From assembly GCA_021209875.1 (NCBI GenBank), contig JAGYVD010000002.1, forward strand, positions 1,364,001-1,428,000: a stretch of DNA of 64,000 nucleotides. The letters are read 5' to 3'. The number at the start of each line of letters is the position of its first letter. Within the stretch, counting starts at the first letter, position 1. Made by a program: the position numbers and the translations under genes. The notes below the pieces were generated by a model, which had not been told where the DNA came from, did no database searches, and was given only the letters and a program-made list of their open reading frames with translations. Shown in pieces: positions 23,790 to 36,325 of this stretch. The DNA is from Rosellinia necatrix (lineage: Eukaryota > Ascomycota > Sordariomycetes > Xylariales > Xylariaceae).

Positions 23790-25170
23790 TTTTATTATTA
23801 TTTTTTTTTTTTTCCTTTCTTTTTACATCGTGATATAGATAGGATCAGATATGGGGAGGTTTTATACGCAGGGGAGAGTTGGTCGCGTAAAAGGTAAAAG
23901 TAGGTATGAAAAGAGATAGATCGAACTCTGTTGGAAGTAACTTAGCCTAGTCTACCTAACCTAGACTCTTAATTATTATTATTTTAAGAGCTTCCAATTG
24001 GTGGGTGACGAGTGTTCGGTCCTGTGATAGTTTATACCTTCATACGCCACTTAGTCTGTTAAAGTATTAAAAGCTTCAAATCATCAAGAACAAAAGCTCG
24101 TATGGTTGGTCAGCTACCTTCAGGTGAAATTGTAATTATATTTTGCTATAGAAAACATCGAGTCTGCTAGTTGCGAGCTAATGATAGTTATGTATCACAT
24201 AGTTACTTAGTTATCCAGCTCCCAAGTTCGCCTGCCATCGGGTTCTTCCGCATATACCTTTTAGGTAAATACAGTAGTACCTGGTGGCCAATAAAAAGGT
24301 ACTTGGGTAGGTTGCAGGAGTGCATTGCTCCCGCTAAGAGCCCCCCGCATGGATCATTGATAGGCTAGTTGTTAGCTACCTACCTAGGTATGTACCTAGG
24401 TATGTACTCAAGTAGGAGGTAGTTACTTAGGTAGGTACGTGTGCTGCGCCATGACTTTAGTAGTTGCGGCAGATCCACTTTCAACCTCACTCTACTCTCC
24501 TCACTCTCCTTTCTATCTTTCTGCTGTTGAGACTGGGTCCAGGAGATGCAGCCTGGATTACGGTACAAAGGCTCGTGACATTAGGTACCGGCTCACTTAT
24601 ATCGATGCCGAGGTCTCTCCCTACTCTTAAATAAATCTATATTCGAGGCGCTTGATGGCAGTGCCCCACCGATTTATATGAGTACAACCAACCGCCTCGG
24701 CCGTATTTGACTAGAGAAGTAGCTTTTCGTAGATCCCAACGTCTGCCATAGAATATTTCCTATAGTCATATGTTCATTTTGACCCAAGACTGTAATATCT
24801 TCTATAGGTTTGTTGCGGTCAGAAAGCGGAGGTTTTGGCGGAGGTATTGGTTACAATCTGAATAGACTGATCTAGTCCGGCCGAAGAAGTAAGTGCATAC
24901 ACTGGCTGGGGCTTAATAAAGTGACTAATTGATGCCTGACGTCTCTAGGACCTAAAGGAGAGTCTGCGGCTCCGTAGATATAGCTATATGCAGTCTCACA
25001 GCTACCCTCGAGTGGGTTCCAACACGCTTATGACATGTGCTCCTGATAGAAGACCAAATATCGTTCCAAATCTGTCCTTGATAGGTTTGGGTTATTTGGT
25101 GATAGGTAATGGCAAAGATTTGTTGGTGTTGATAAAGGGGAAAACATAGTAGGAGAAAGGGAAGGATGTA
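23790..25170. other. Intergenic region upstream of RMP1
   Basis: No gene supported. Around 24,240-24,440 there is a cluster of CCTACCTAGGTA and ACCTAGGT palindromic motifs of the kind seen at 17.7-18.6 kb and 29.3-29.5 kb. Confidence 0.5.
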
Positions 25171-25171
25171 C

Positions 25172-25390
25172 AAAAAAAAAAAAACTTGCAGCTGGAATTG
25201 AACCCCCCGTGCCCACCATCGGAGAACCACCCCTCCGCCCCATCCTCAACTCAGGGTTTACACCAGTAGAAGGATCTCTGTCAGTGCCAGATGCCCTGTC
25301 ACTTGACCCCCCTGAACCCTCCGTAGCCGCTGCTCTGGCCCCTTGGTTGTGGTCTGACGAGCAGACCACTATACCAAGGGACCAACTTCT
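25172..25390 (-). repeat. Pol III-like unit: A box, B box, T-run (possible SINE or ncRNA)
   Basis: On the minus strand, TGGTATAGTGG (25376-25366) fits the tRNA A-box consensus TRGYNNARNGG. GGTTCAATTCC (25204-25194) fits the B box GGTTCRANYCC. A run of 13 T (25184-25172) follows the B box by about ten bases, as a Pol III terminator would. The boxes are about 160 bp apart, too far for a tRNA without a long intron. The acceptor ends do not pair, so it is not a tRNA gene. The A box sits in a nested hairpin (25383-25337) with two stems, GTGGTCTG/CAGACCAC and an outer 11-bp stem. A tRNA-derived SINE or a Pol III ncRNA are both possible. Confidence 0.45.
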
Positions 25391-26530
25391 ACCGGTTGCC
25401 GCCCCTCATCTGCTGAGGCCCGATTGACGAGCTTTCTAACCTCCCTTATATCTGCCTGGTTCGGTCCTAATTTTATGAGGCACTTGGTGTAAGGGCGGGG
25501 CTGTAAAGCAAAGGCAAGTAAGTACCTGGGTGCCTTGGGAGGTTGGTTGGCTTCTGCCACCAAGCGCTATCTACTTACCCAGGTGCCTCACCCAACCGCA
25601 CTTATTCGACATAGCATACGTTTTGATAGATTTACTTGGCATCGGCGATGCAATTTTATACACCATTCCCATCCATTTTGGTCACTTTCTTGGTGTTCCA
25701 TCCCTCCAACTCCCATTCACTACACCCACCTCCGACACTCCCCTTTGAGTGTCAATACAATTAATGCAGTTATCAATTAACATATTTTATGGTTTCATAT
25801 GTCCTTTATGTTATTAGTTTAACTCGTGGGGGTGTATTAGTTTGCCCAAACGATGCGTTAGAGACAGAAAAATGCTCTTCGAGCCGCAAGGCCTGAGTCC
25901 TGCTAAGTACCATGCGCCACCATCCTGTCTCTTTTCAGAGTCCTGCACCTCTCCTACAACATAGCCCAGGACGTTTCACCCATAAATAGAAACACTAAGC
26001 CCTGTGAACTTGGTATATTATCCTGACAAACTCTCGAATCGCGCCTCGCCTATCTGCCTACTCCGGGTAACCCAAGACCGCAAACGTAAACATTGCGAGG
26101 TCATTCACTACAGATGCGGAGATACAAAATAGCCAGGTACCGTGACCCAAGGTACTACTAGTGATGTGCCACCCAACTTCTTGAGGACTACGACGTGGCC
26201 CTCAAATAAACTTTGGGATACTGACTTATTAATCTATATCCCATGCGCTTAGCGACGCCGCCGATGACATAGCCAGACAGATCAATCGAATATTGGAACC
26301 TGTGCTCATACGACATAATTAGCGAATTCTCGTATGTTTAATAAAGAGCAAAGGCTTTCATGTATACGACAGGGCGCCGGTATCTATCCATGTGGTGTAA
26401 AGGGGTTAAGGAAAGGTGGGAGTCACGAAAAGGGGGCGCCAAGCCCGGGTTAAGGCACGATGGTCTTATGTTCTTCTCAGTATATTTGATATAAGTCGCT
26501 TAAAAAAAAAAGGATGATCATCCAAAAGCA
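25391..26530. other. Intergenic region, no gene seen
   Basis: 1.1 kb between the Pol III-like unit and the rhodopsin-domain gene end. Only short frames with no recognisable protein. Confidence 0.5.
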
Positions 26531-27926
26531 TCAGGCGCTTAGTTGCCTTGTGTGCATACCATATCCACGCTGGCTCTCATGTGCGTGTCCTCCCGTCCTA
26601 TAATGCCGCGATCCATCACTATGCCACCGCGTCCTTGCTTCCCTCGGACGTATCGGGTAATAGTGCCTTGCCAGAACATCCTTGTTCATCTCATAACTAT
26701 CGTAACTCTGCCAGCTATATTTGCTGGGGTTTGTAGGTGTACTATCGTTGCTGCCGTCGTCGCTGCATTGGCCGAATTCGGCTGAGGCGATACGATTTGG
26801 TGGGCGGGCCTCCAGTCCATAAAACTGGCTGTCGGCGCCAGGGCTGGGACCGGGCCCATATGAGTTGGTATTCCGGGATCGCTTACGCAAGACGTTCCGG
26901 TTGGTGGATAGCCTGTGTGACCTGGCGACCCCCAGGAAGCTCTTGAAAAGTGGGCGGAGCGTGGCGATTGACGATGCCGTGAGGCCGAGGCCGTTCTCCA
27001 CCGTCGACCAGATAGCGAGGTCCGTAAACTTGTATAAGGTGTCATCGTCATGTGCGAGTTGCCACACATAAAATAGACGCACGATAGTCGCGGTAGAGGC
27101 ACTTCGATCTCGTTAGCTATGCGGCATTCCCGGGGAGAATGTGGCAAGACTCACACAGCGCCGAGGGCTAAGATAACCGCAACCGAGATTTTCTGCCTCT
27201 TCACTAGATTTAGATCTCGGACGAGTGCAATAGGTAGTAACCCGAGAATCCAATCCCCCACAGCGTTGATGCTGCAAGCAGCGTATGTTAGACCAGTCAC
27301 CAGCCTGCCAGGGAAGCAGCTGCCAGCGATTGCGTTGTTCGTATAACGCTCCCAGAAATATTCGACAGGACGACATTGGAACGCGGCCATGAAGATATAG
27401 AAAGTGTTGAATCCGACACAGACGACAAGCACTGTGTAAATGGTAATTTTATGCCATTTCCGGGAGCAGATGCGCAATAGGAAGATGCCGACCGTAAGCT
27501 TGAGCGATATACCGGTCGCGACATAAGTAATCTCGCCGGCCCAACGCATCTAGATACGATTTGCCCACGTTAGAAAGCTAGCGACTCTGGAGAACGGTTC
27601 CCGGACAGGCTCACCTTCAGCACTTTGGGAATATATTCTTTCGGAACGGTATCAATATGCCTCCCAGCGCCATATTTAATGCTTAATATGACGAAAATGG
27701 TGTACACGATACACGACCCCTACTCATGTTAGTCGCTGGGGGATGATGTGATGCCGGCAGACGAGTTGTGTCGTACTAGTGTCCATACGGCCAGCCAATC
27801 CTCTGGCCGAAACACGTTTGCCATGAAAATTCGTACATAGCATCGAACGGTGACGGTAACAGCAGAGAGGCCGAGAAGAAGTCCCGTCACGGCAGCGAGC
27901 TCAGGCCCGCGGTTGTCGGCCGACAT
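26531..27926 (-). CDS. Fungal rhodopsin-domain seven-helix membrane protein
   Basis: Four exons (27926-27777, 27719-27615, 27549-27155, 27101-26531) give 406 residues. Introns are 57, 65, 53 bp with GTACGA, GTGAGC and GTGAGT donors and CTAAC branches. The start MSADNRGPELAAV is the usual one for the family; an upstream in-frame ATG at 27962 is less likely. The family pattern is clear: PEDWLAVWTL (helix 2 entry), KYGAGRHID, MRWAGEITYVATGISLKLTV, AFQCRPVEYFWE, YAACSINAVGDWILGLLPIA, LALGAVASTATIVRLFYVWQ, DLAIWSTVENGLGLTASSIA and LRPLF. This is the PF20684-type integral membrane family related to Pth11-like receptors, without a CFEM domain. The C-terminal 130 residues are hydrophilic and likely cytoplasmic. 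The ligand and role are unknown. Confidence 0.92.
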
Positions 27927-27983
27927 GGTGTTCAGGGTGTCTTTTCTGCAACATAGGCGCACGAGTGGATGCGTTCATTGCGG

Positions 27984-28697
27984 CTAGGATGAGGCACGAT
28001 CCATGGCAATCGGGTGCTCGTTGCGAAGAGGGCCTGACGAGAAAGAGGGCTTGACGAGATGGACAGGGTCGTACCATTCGGGTCGAAGCGAAATTAGACG
28101 GGGGATGATGCATGATATACTCGTGCTAAAACCCGGGGTAGAGAGGGATTTTGGCAGAGCGGCGAAGGCATCGGTGCTACCCCGTCGATGGGCCCGCTGA
28201 GACATGGCATTATCTGCAGCTATAGAAGACACAGTCGGCCATGATCCACGATGGTCGACGGTCCGGTCCTTGGGATCCCCACCATCGAGTGAGAGGGGAC
28301 ATGGCCCGTATTCCCCCCACCACCCATCGCCATGGGCACCACCCATCGCTCTGCGGCGGCACTGGATCCTCGTAAGCATGGTTGTCGGCAGTGCTGCTGG
28401 AAAGGGCCGGTGCGAGGCGAGGGAGCGATTGCGCATGAAAGACGAAAGCGGCCCTCGACGACGGACGCGCACACCAGCGAGCGGCGTGATCTCCACACTG
28501 GCCGAAAGGGGAAGGCTGTCGTGGGCTTCACATGCCTTTTTCCGTTGGTGATGCCCCGCGCTTGCTCGGACGACAGGGGTAGATAAAGACACCGACTCCG
28601 TGCCGAACGACGCCTCGTAGGTGGTGTGCGCAGATCCATGCAGGGCCTGCCTGCTGAGTACGGGGCTTGCTGAGGACGGGGCTTGCTGAGTGCTCAT
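27984..28697 (-). CDS. Unsupported long ORF upstream of the rhodopsin-domain gene
   Basis: A 237-residue frame from ATG 28697; the same frame is open without ATG up to 28955. It is rich in S, R, P and H, with no membrane segment, repeats or family motif that I recognise. It ends 58 bp before the rhodopsin-domain gene start and is in the same orientation, so it would occupy that gene's promoter. A long open frame is unusual by chance, but composition alone can produce it in moderately GC-rich DNA. Other frames overlap it on both strands. Treat it as hypothetical. Confidence 0.25.
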   Translation of the reverse strand: MSTQQAPSSASPVLSRQALHGSAHTTYEASFGTESVSLSTPVVRASAGHHQRKKACEAHDSLPLSASVEITPLAGVRVRRRGPLSSFMRNRSLASHRPFPAALPTTMLTRIQCRRRAMGGAHGDGWWGEYGPCPLSLDGGDPKDRTVDHRGSWPTVSSIAADNAMSQRAHRRGSTDAFAALPKSLSTPGFSTSISCIIPRLISLRPEWYDPVHLVKPSFSSGPLRNEHPIAMDRASS

Positions 28698-30679
28698 GGC
28701 AAGCCAGGCCGGTCGCTGCCCTGTCGTCGCCGTCTCTCTCTGGCCTGCGCAAATCGGTTGCAAAAGCAGTCGATCGGTCCAGTCCAGTGACCGGCGGAGA
28801 GTCGGAGAGTCGGCGAGCAGTTTATCAAACCTGACAAACCATATGGTATTACCAGCCCACGTAGTCGTCGAGGTGGTGTGAATACGCAATGTGCTCCTGC
28901 TACGGCCTGAGGGGGACAATGTGCCCTTACGAGCACTCTGAGCAATCGCCAACAAATACCTGACTAAGGTGTTATGTCGCCCAGCTCGCCAAGATAGAGC
29001 AGCCCAGCCATTCCCGTGGGTGTGTCAGACTGCTGGCCTCCTCACGTAATGTGATGTGTCGCTTCGAAGACAAGGTCGACCGCACAAGGTCGACCGCGCA
29101 GCCCCGAGCGATAGCATGTTAGCTACCTCGTACGTCGGTGGTGACGTTGATCTGTGCAGTCTACTAATCATCACTAATGGCTTGGGTAGATTCAGCATTC
29201 AGCACCGGGATATTGTTATACTGGGTTATTGTCCCGATCGTGGCACCCGGGTAATGATTTGCCAGCTAGGGCTTGGCAGCGGGATTGTATTGGGCTGTCA
29301 AGAAAGGTAGGTAGGTAGGTTGAGTATCATACTAGGTAATGTACTTAGGTTATGCATGAAAGGAGTGGATTAAACAAGGTATTCTACTACCTACTAAGCA
29401 GGTAGACTAAGTACTTAGGTAAGTTAGTTATACGTTGACTACCTATTATCAAGGGATCGGTAACTGTCCTACAAGTAGTATACACTGCGCAGTGGGTAGA
29501 TCAATTACTAGTGCACCTAGAGTGTCCAATGAGAACTGGCACGGGTGCCTACACAAAGCATTCTCTTAGTGTACTGCACCAGTCCTTGTAAGTGGGGTAT
29601 CATACATCTTCCACGTGATAAATACAACCAATCAACCTACTTGGCGGCATAAATCCGGTCTTTTAATTGGGCGTGCAGGGGTGCATGGACAAGAGTCGAG
29701 AGACTTTGCTGCGCAACATACACTGCACTGCTCGTGTGCTCTAAGCAGGTTGAGATTAAGCCTCATTTGACACTTCCACCTCATGTCATTTGGGGGTGGA
29801 ACGCTTGTGAGAAAGAAAACGTGTATTTGCCTAGGAACCCATCAACCACATTGCCTCCACTATACCACCAAATGATCCTCCCAGTTGCCTATGACTTCAT
29901 CCAACAGCAGAACTAGCCTAGTCCAGCTGGTTGTCGATCTTGGTGGAACGAGCGGGGCCGGATTCCATCTACATCACCTCCCGATTATGTACACCAAGAA
30001 CAAGAAGCAAGTATGTAGTCTTGCCCGAGGCTCATTCCGTCTGGGCAGCCCTATTCCTAACCTTTCATGGTTGGGCTACGTTCCTAGTTTGGCACACACT
30101 ATCCATATCCTCTTTCGCGACGCTCATTTGTCTCAATCATTGCGCTTTGGCACTCTCACGTAGTTCATTCCATAGTAGAAGAGAACCACATTCTCGCTCT
30201 GGAGACAACCTTACTATCATTTGCCTTCAGACTCATCACCTTATTCTGCCTATTTTTTTAATCCTTCTCTTTATTTTCTTTTAAACGTGAATATCGAGCA
30301 GAGGTCTCAGGTCCCAGGTTCTAGATTCGGGGTTGTGATCTGTTGTTTGCTTCCCCAACCTCAAAGAATAGACTCACAAGCCCCCCCCCATCCCCCCACC
30401 CCACATGTTAAATAGAGTTTGTGGCCTCGATTGACAAAGGAAAGCTCGCTCGCTAGGATTGGGAACTCCTCGCAGCAGGGCATTCTGAATAAAGGGCTGC
30501 CGAGATGCAAGAACAAAAACGCCCCAACTATGCTGACCGTATACCATGGTTTGCATGCAACCTTTAAACTTCGGATGCTATATCCTTCAGACACGACATG
30601 AAAAGGGCTTCAAAGAGCCGATTAGTAACTACGATGAGGCTGAGACTCTATGAGGAGAACACTCACCTGTGCCCAGCGC
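28698..30679. other. Intergenic region, repeat-motif rich
   Basis: No gene supported. A direct duplication of AAGGTCGACCGC sits at about 29,070-29,098. Between 29,290 and 29,450 are dense TAGGTAGGTAGG and ACCTACTA motifs. A pyrimidine-rich stretch precedes 30,290. Confidence 0.5.
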
Positions 30680-32074
30680 TTACTCCGGGAGCATCTTGGC
30701 GTAGAAAACGCCATTGTCGGTAATATACCAACGGAAGTTACCCATACGGTCTAAGGAATAGCGGCTGCGGGAAACCCACTGGCCATCAAGCTCGCGGCAC
30801 CAGTACATCCGACTTATGTCGTCGTCGGAGGGCTTCGCATTCTGAGGCTCGTTCATCTGGTTGCGCATGGCGTTGCACTGGGTCTCCGCATCTATTTCGG
30901 TCTTGGTTTTTCCCATCTCGATGCCGTTGACACCTCCAGGCCCTGAGACGAAAAACGAGTTGGCCGGGGGAGGTTGACCAATGCCGGTTGCCATATAAGC
31001 CGGGCCGCCGGGCTGCGGAGCACAAGCCATGGCAGGCACAAGCCCGGGCTGGACATTCATCGCAGGCCCCTGCATGGGGTATGCCTGCATAGGGGGGCCC
31101 TGCATAAACGGTGGCGGCTGGTGACCGGGAGGCACCATAGGAATTGGCGCGGTCGCGATGCCAGGTTGGGGCTATAATTCAAGAAAGCGTCAGCAAAGCC
31201 TTGTTCTATCGGGGTAGGACAGGTGACCGTGAAGGTAGAAGACAGGGGCTGCGATAACAAGAATGACTTTAGAGTGGACGTGGATAATGAGGTTCTCCTG
31301 TGCCAACGCTCACTGCATATTTAAACTTGCATTGATGAAGAACCCAGCGGGCGCTCCGCACACAACTGGTGCGGGCATGGATAGAAAAGTCTGGGGTTGT
31401 ACCTGTTGATATGGGGAAACAGAGGGTGCATAGAACTGCGGGCCACCAGTAGGAGGGACACCATTTGCCATCATATACTGCGGACCGGCCGTGTCGGCCC
31501 GTGGTACATAAGTATGTTGGAAGGGGCCATGGGTCGTGTCAGGCACCGGGGGTTGATAGTGGACCGCGTTCGGGTCGGGCATAAAGCCAGCGCCCACGGT
31601 ACTCATATTGGCCTGGGGGGGCTGTACAGGTTGCTGGAAGTTGGAAAGGAGGGGTTGGTTATAGGCCCAGTTGGGCTGGGATTGATATTGAGAGTGGTAT
31701 TGGGAACGGATGTCGCGGGGATTGGAATGAGGCGCGGGCCCGCGTGGCCGAAGCACACCGTCAATGACAAGCCCGTGGGGTGTGTTGGTGACGGTGTGCG
31801 TGAATATGCCAGCAGGATCGTCGATTGGGACACTTGTCGTCCGACGGGCAGGCGAGGCGTTAATGGACGCTGGGCTGACCTGGGGAGGAGCAGGATGGGC
31901 GTCGTTGTTGTTATTGCTGCTACTGCCGCCGTCGTCGTCGTCGTCGACAGTGGCCTTGGATGAAGACTTAGGTTGAGCGCCAAGGCGAGTCTTGGCGGTG
32001 TTGGAAGAATTGGGAACAGCAAAGGACACACGTCTGGCTTTTTTTGTGTTCTCGGGAGGAGGAGGGGAGTGCAT
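30680..32074 (-). CDS. Uncharacterised proline/glutamine-rich protein with GC-AG intron
   Basis: Two exons, 32074-31331 and 31171-30680, give 411 residues. The ATG at 32074 has a favourable context (CCCGCCATGC). Near the start, KKARRVSFAV contains an RVxF-type sequence, the docking motif of protein phosphatase 1. Then follow an acidic run, asparagines and long P/Q/Y-rich low complexity. The C-terminal 45 residues look folded and conserved: MYWCRELDGQWVSRSRYSL, then MGNFRWYITDNGVFYAKML. I have the impression of a conserved ascomycete family with this tail, but know no function for it. The 159-bp intron joins in frame only with donor GCAAGT and acceptor TTATAG; the nearby GTGAGC donor breaks the frame. 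Confidence 0.65.
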
Positions 32075-34438
32075 GGCGGGAAAACTAGGCAGGATACTAT
32101 GTGTAGCAAGCGCCGGTTCCCGGGCTCGAGGTACTGGTGTCGTAGGTGCGTGTAGGGCCGACGATCCCCGGTTTGTACAGCCGCGCGGCTCTGTGCAGTG
32201 GGAAGGATGGGACGTGTTCTTGTAGGCCAACGCGTAATGAACAGGTATTAAAGATTGCCCGAGATGTCAAGAGAGACGGGTCTGTGCGTGTAACACAGGC
32301 AAGGAAGCTGGTAGTAGAGGGTTGGGGAGGCAGGGGTGATAGAGGGTTGTAGGTAGAGAGGAATATGTGTCGAGTAGAAGGGGGGAAGGGGGCAGCTAAG
32401 TATGCGTCCTGAGATGCCCAAGCCCGTCCTTTTCATGTCAAGCTGGCTGGCTATCTTTCTCCTGGTGGTGATAGTGCCGACTTGGGTCCTCGTCGACTTT
32501 AGGTACCATGAGATACCCAGATTCCCAAAGTTGGCGCGGGTCACGTTGGGGCTAGGCGCGTAACGGCGCCGTGCGCATTAAATAAAGCAAACAATGACAG
32601 ACGAGGTTCGGGGTTGGGTGGGCAGGTGCACGGCCGCTCTGGTGGTGCTTCTCCAGTGGTGCTTTTCGCGTCGCCGCGGCAAGTGAGTGAGGGCAGGTAG
32701 ACATTGGGGAGTCAAGTGAATGGGGGTAATGAGAGTGGTGGGGTGGCAACAGACCCCGCAGGTGGTGGTGAGTGAATACCCAGGTAAGTAGGTAGTTAGG
32801 TAAGGTAAGGTAAGGTAAGGTAGGTAGCCAGCTGGGCAGCTAGGCAAATAGATAGGTAGGTAGGGGTAGATGGGCATATAGATGGGTAAGTAGATACCTA
32901 GGTAGAGTAAATAGAGACTTACATTATCGCTAATCGTAGGAACCCAGTTAACTCCGTTCCAAACATATTGAAACAGAGGCGTATCTGGCTCGTCCTCGAG
33001 GGTAATGTCTCGCACCGGCCAACATGGTAGGCAACAACACATGATCTCGAATATGTGTTAGTCGTTTTGTAAATAAGATCGTTAACGGTAGAATAACTAG
33101 CAAGGACTCTGAGAAAAGTGGCTGGTTGCTGCGGTATAGCATGGGAAGTTGAGGCAGGTGAAGTCGAGTTGACCGGTGCCCTGAGGTAGGGAAGTGAAGT
33201 AGGTACCGAATGTAGTCTGGTACTTATACGAAAACTACAACCTACCTACCTAGCAAACTACCAGGGGTGGACCAAGTGGATAGAGGTACTCGGGTACCTA
33301 GTGTCCGAAAAAAAAAACTTTAAGGTGATAGAATTGGTCTTTGGCTTGTACTGGGGGAAGTTGCGGGGGGGAGGGAAGTTTGTTGAAGGAAATGGCAAAT
33401 GCAACATGTTTGGTCGGAAGGAGTAGGTTGGTTGGCCCCTTTTAGGTAGAGCATTGCTTCACTACGCCCGGACACAGCCTTACCTGTTAGTCTCTCCGGA
33501 ATCCACATCTTTGAACTACAAGGCGATAACCAATCGAAGCTGCGAAGCACTTAAAATTTATTGATTGATTCCTCCCCTCGCGTACTATCTCTCTGGGTTG
33601 TGCGTAAAACCTATATCAAGGTGCATGATACGCTTGAAAGTAGTAGTCGTAGTCGTTAGAATGCTCAAAAAGGCGAGACTTTCTGATTCTACTTTGAGCC
33701 ATAGGATTGGCAGGCCACAACCTCCGTTGACTGATTAACTCGGCCATAGACCACCCATTTCGATGGGTTAAAGGATCTAAACCCATCGCTCGGATGCATT
33801 ATTGAAGTGTCACGAGGCCTAAATGCTAAATGCTACATAGCCATCCATTATTATTACAAATATGGCACTTTGGGACTCCAATGACTTATAAGGTCGTGAC
33901 AATTTCATGCCCTCAATTCCTCGGCCTCTCGTTACCACGCTCGCAGTGTTCTACAGCTACATCTTCGTGGAATCTCACAGACCCGCAATACATAGTGATA
34001 AGGAGTATTGCTATGGTATCGTGAGCGGTGGACGAGGTCTCAACACTCGTGATTGCGCATGGCCTCGATTTCGTCCCGATTATAATATCAAAATAACTAC
34101 GCAATGGCAAAAGACCACAGCTGGAAGCGCAGGCATGGATTATCTCCAATGAAACCGCTAATGTTATATACACTAGAACAGGTAGTTCAATTCAATCACT
34201 ACTGCCAAAATTCGTCGTCAGTCAGAGCATGGAAACCACAATGTGTGAATAGATAAGGCAGTCCTTTAAGCAAGATAAAAGGCCACTGAGTTGACTGGTC
34301 AGAGTGAACACTTAGTGCTCCTTGCTAGAGCAGACTAGCTTTATCTGTAAGTTGACGCGGCCGCCACAGCCGTAGCTAATGACAATAATTATGAGACCTT
34401 AGTGTGACTAGGGAACTGACGTGCGACTAGCTCTCAAT
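32075..34438. other. Intergenic region up to the large LTR element
   Basis: Contains the isolated exon candidate above, a (TAAGG)n run at about 32,798-32,822, further CCTACC/GGTAGG motifs to 33,260, and at 34122-34164 a short stretch repeated at 59688-59730. An 81-residue frame at 33907-34152 (plus) overlaps this repeat and is not supported as a gene. Confidence 0.5.
32923..33042 (-). CDS. Possible isolated first exon
   Basis: An ATG-started 40-codon frame (MCCCLPCWPVRDITLEDEPD...) ends exactly at a good donor, GTAAGT (32922-32917). It could be a 5' exon of the proline-rich gene or of a separate small gene. I could not find an acceptor that continues it convincingly through the TAAGG-repeat region downstream. 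Confidence 0.2.
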
Positions 34439-34443
34439 CAACG

Positions 34444-34693
34444 TGTAAGGGCCAGCGGCACGCAAAATAATAGTATTGTATTGCTGGCTACAGCTAATAC
34501 GACAAAGATTCTAAATTAGGACCAATATATGACTTCAATTTCTTAGTTGGTAAGAAAAAAGGTGAAGCTAATAATACAGCAGTTTATAAATAAAAACACA
34601 AAAGATCTAGTAGGTTATTAGTAGATCTTTAAGTAAGTCTGTAAATAAAATAATATATTTTTATATTTTAATCTGTATTTTTATATTTTAATA
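34444..34693. repeat. Left LTR (250 bp) of the large element
   Basis: Aligns base for base without gaps to 50976-51225. Differences are transitions. Its outer (left) half keeps more G and C than its inner half. Confidence 0.92.
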
Positions 34694-36325
34694 ACCTTTT
34701 TTTATATTTAATTATATTTTTATAATTATTTATTAAAATATTTATTACTGTTTATATTGCTTTTTTATTATTTTTGTTTAGTTTTTTTTATATTAATTTC
34801 GGCTAAAAAGCTTTATATACTTATAATAGCAGAATTAATAATAAAAGCTATTTTAATTTTAGTTGTTATAAAATTAATAATATTAATTATTATAAAATTA
34901 ATAATAAAAGCAATTTTAATTTTAATAAATAAATTTTTATAATTATATTAAAATTATTATTATTTTTTATTAATTATAGTTATAAAATTATTATATTTAG
35001 TTATAGTTTTAAATATTATTATAATAATATTTTGTTTTTATATTTATATTTATATTAAAAACTAGTTATATATATTTATAACAAAAAATTTACTGCTTTT
35101 TAATATATAAACTAAAATTTATGTTTTATAAGCAGCATAATATATTTTATATTAATAACCAGTTATTTTTTATATTTTATATTTTATTTATTATAAAAAT
35201 ATATAATAACGCTATATTATTTTTATTATAAATATAATATATTTTATATATTAATTAAATTATTAATATTTAAATATTATATAATAAAACTTAATAATAT
35301 ATTTTGCTGCTAAATATTGCTTAATAATATAATTAGCTATTTTTGTTTTATTTTTAATAAAATGTTATTAATTAATTTTTAAATTAAAAATTTTGCGATT
35401 AATTTTTAATTAGCTTAATTGCTAGAGCTTATAACATGTTATTATAAAAGTTAAAAATATTTAAACATTTTTAAAACATATTTAATTTTATTTTTTGCGC
35501 AGTAGTTTTTATTTGTTTAATTTTTTTTATTTTATAATTAATTAAGTTTTAAATTAAGCTTACGTTTAAGCTAGCTTTATAAAATTAAGCTTTATAAAAC
35601 TTATTATTATTTGTTTTTTTGTTTTTAATTTTTTAAAATTTTTATAATATTTTATAATTTTTAATAGTATATAAATAAATATATAGTTAAATAGTTTTTA
35701 GCTTTATTTTTAAATAACTTAAAATTATTTTAATATAATAAATAATTTTATTAAAGTTTTAATTGTTTTAATATAATTTTAAATATAATAAATTGTTTAA
35801 TAATTAACGTATTAAAATCTAGCGCAATATTTTTGTTATTTTTATATATTTTTTTATAATAATAATATTTATTGTTTTATTTATTTTTTAAAAATGTTTA
35901 AGTTGTAGCTTGCTTAAAGTAATATAATTTTAATTTAATTAATTATTTAATAGATCTGTTCTTTTGATTTTTTTTATTTTATATAGCAGTATTATTTATT
36001 TAAATGTTTATATATAATTTATAAATCGATATAACAGTTGTTAAATATTTATTTTTAATAAATCCTGTTTTATTAAATCAAGTAAAATCGGCGATAAAAA
36101 TATTAAATTTATTATTTTAAGCTTTTTAAACTATATATATTTAAATAAAATCGTAGTATATTTTAGCTTTAAATAGTTTATTTATTTTCTGCTGTAAAAT
36201 TATAACTTATATTTTATAAAAAATAACGATTATAATATTTAATTATTGTTTTAATAAGTGTGTTAAATTAAAAGCAAAAATAAAAGCAATAATATTTTAA
36301 ATATAGTTTATATAAATAATATTAT

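Noticed and set aside
23326..23838. 170-residue plus-strand frame rich in A, R and V
   Set aside because: Shadow of RMP1 exon 1 with low-complexity content; no start context or domain.
25172..25390. Intron-containing tRNA gene
   Set aside because: Acceptor and T-stem positions do not pair and the spacer is about 160 bp, so only the box motifs are kept.
31310..31332. Using donor GTGAGC near 31313 for the proline-rich gene intron
   Set aside because: It shifts the downstream frame away from the conserved C-terminus; the GCAAGT donor keeps it.
31397..31963. 188-residue plus frame
   Set aside because: Antisense of the proline-rich protein gene, whose minus frame is longer and has a conserved C-terminus.
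34757..34942. 61-residue hydrophobic frame inside the A/T block (also 39602-39796)
   Set aside because: Isoleucine, leucine and lysine runs produced by A/T saturation, not by a gene.
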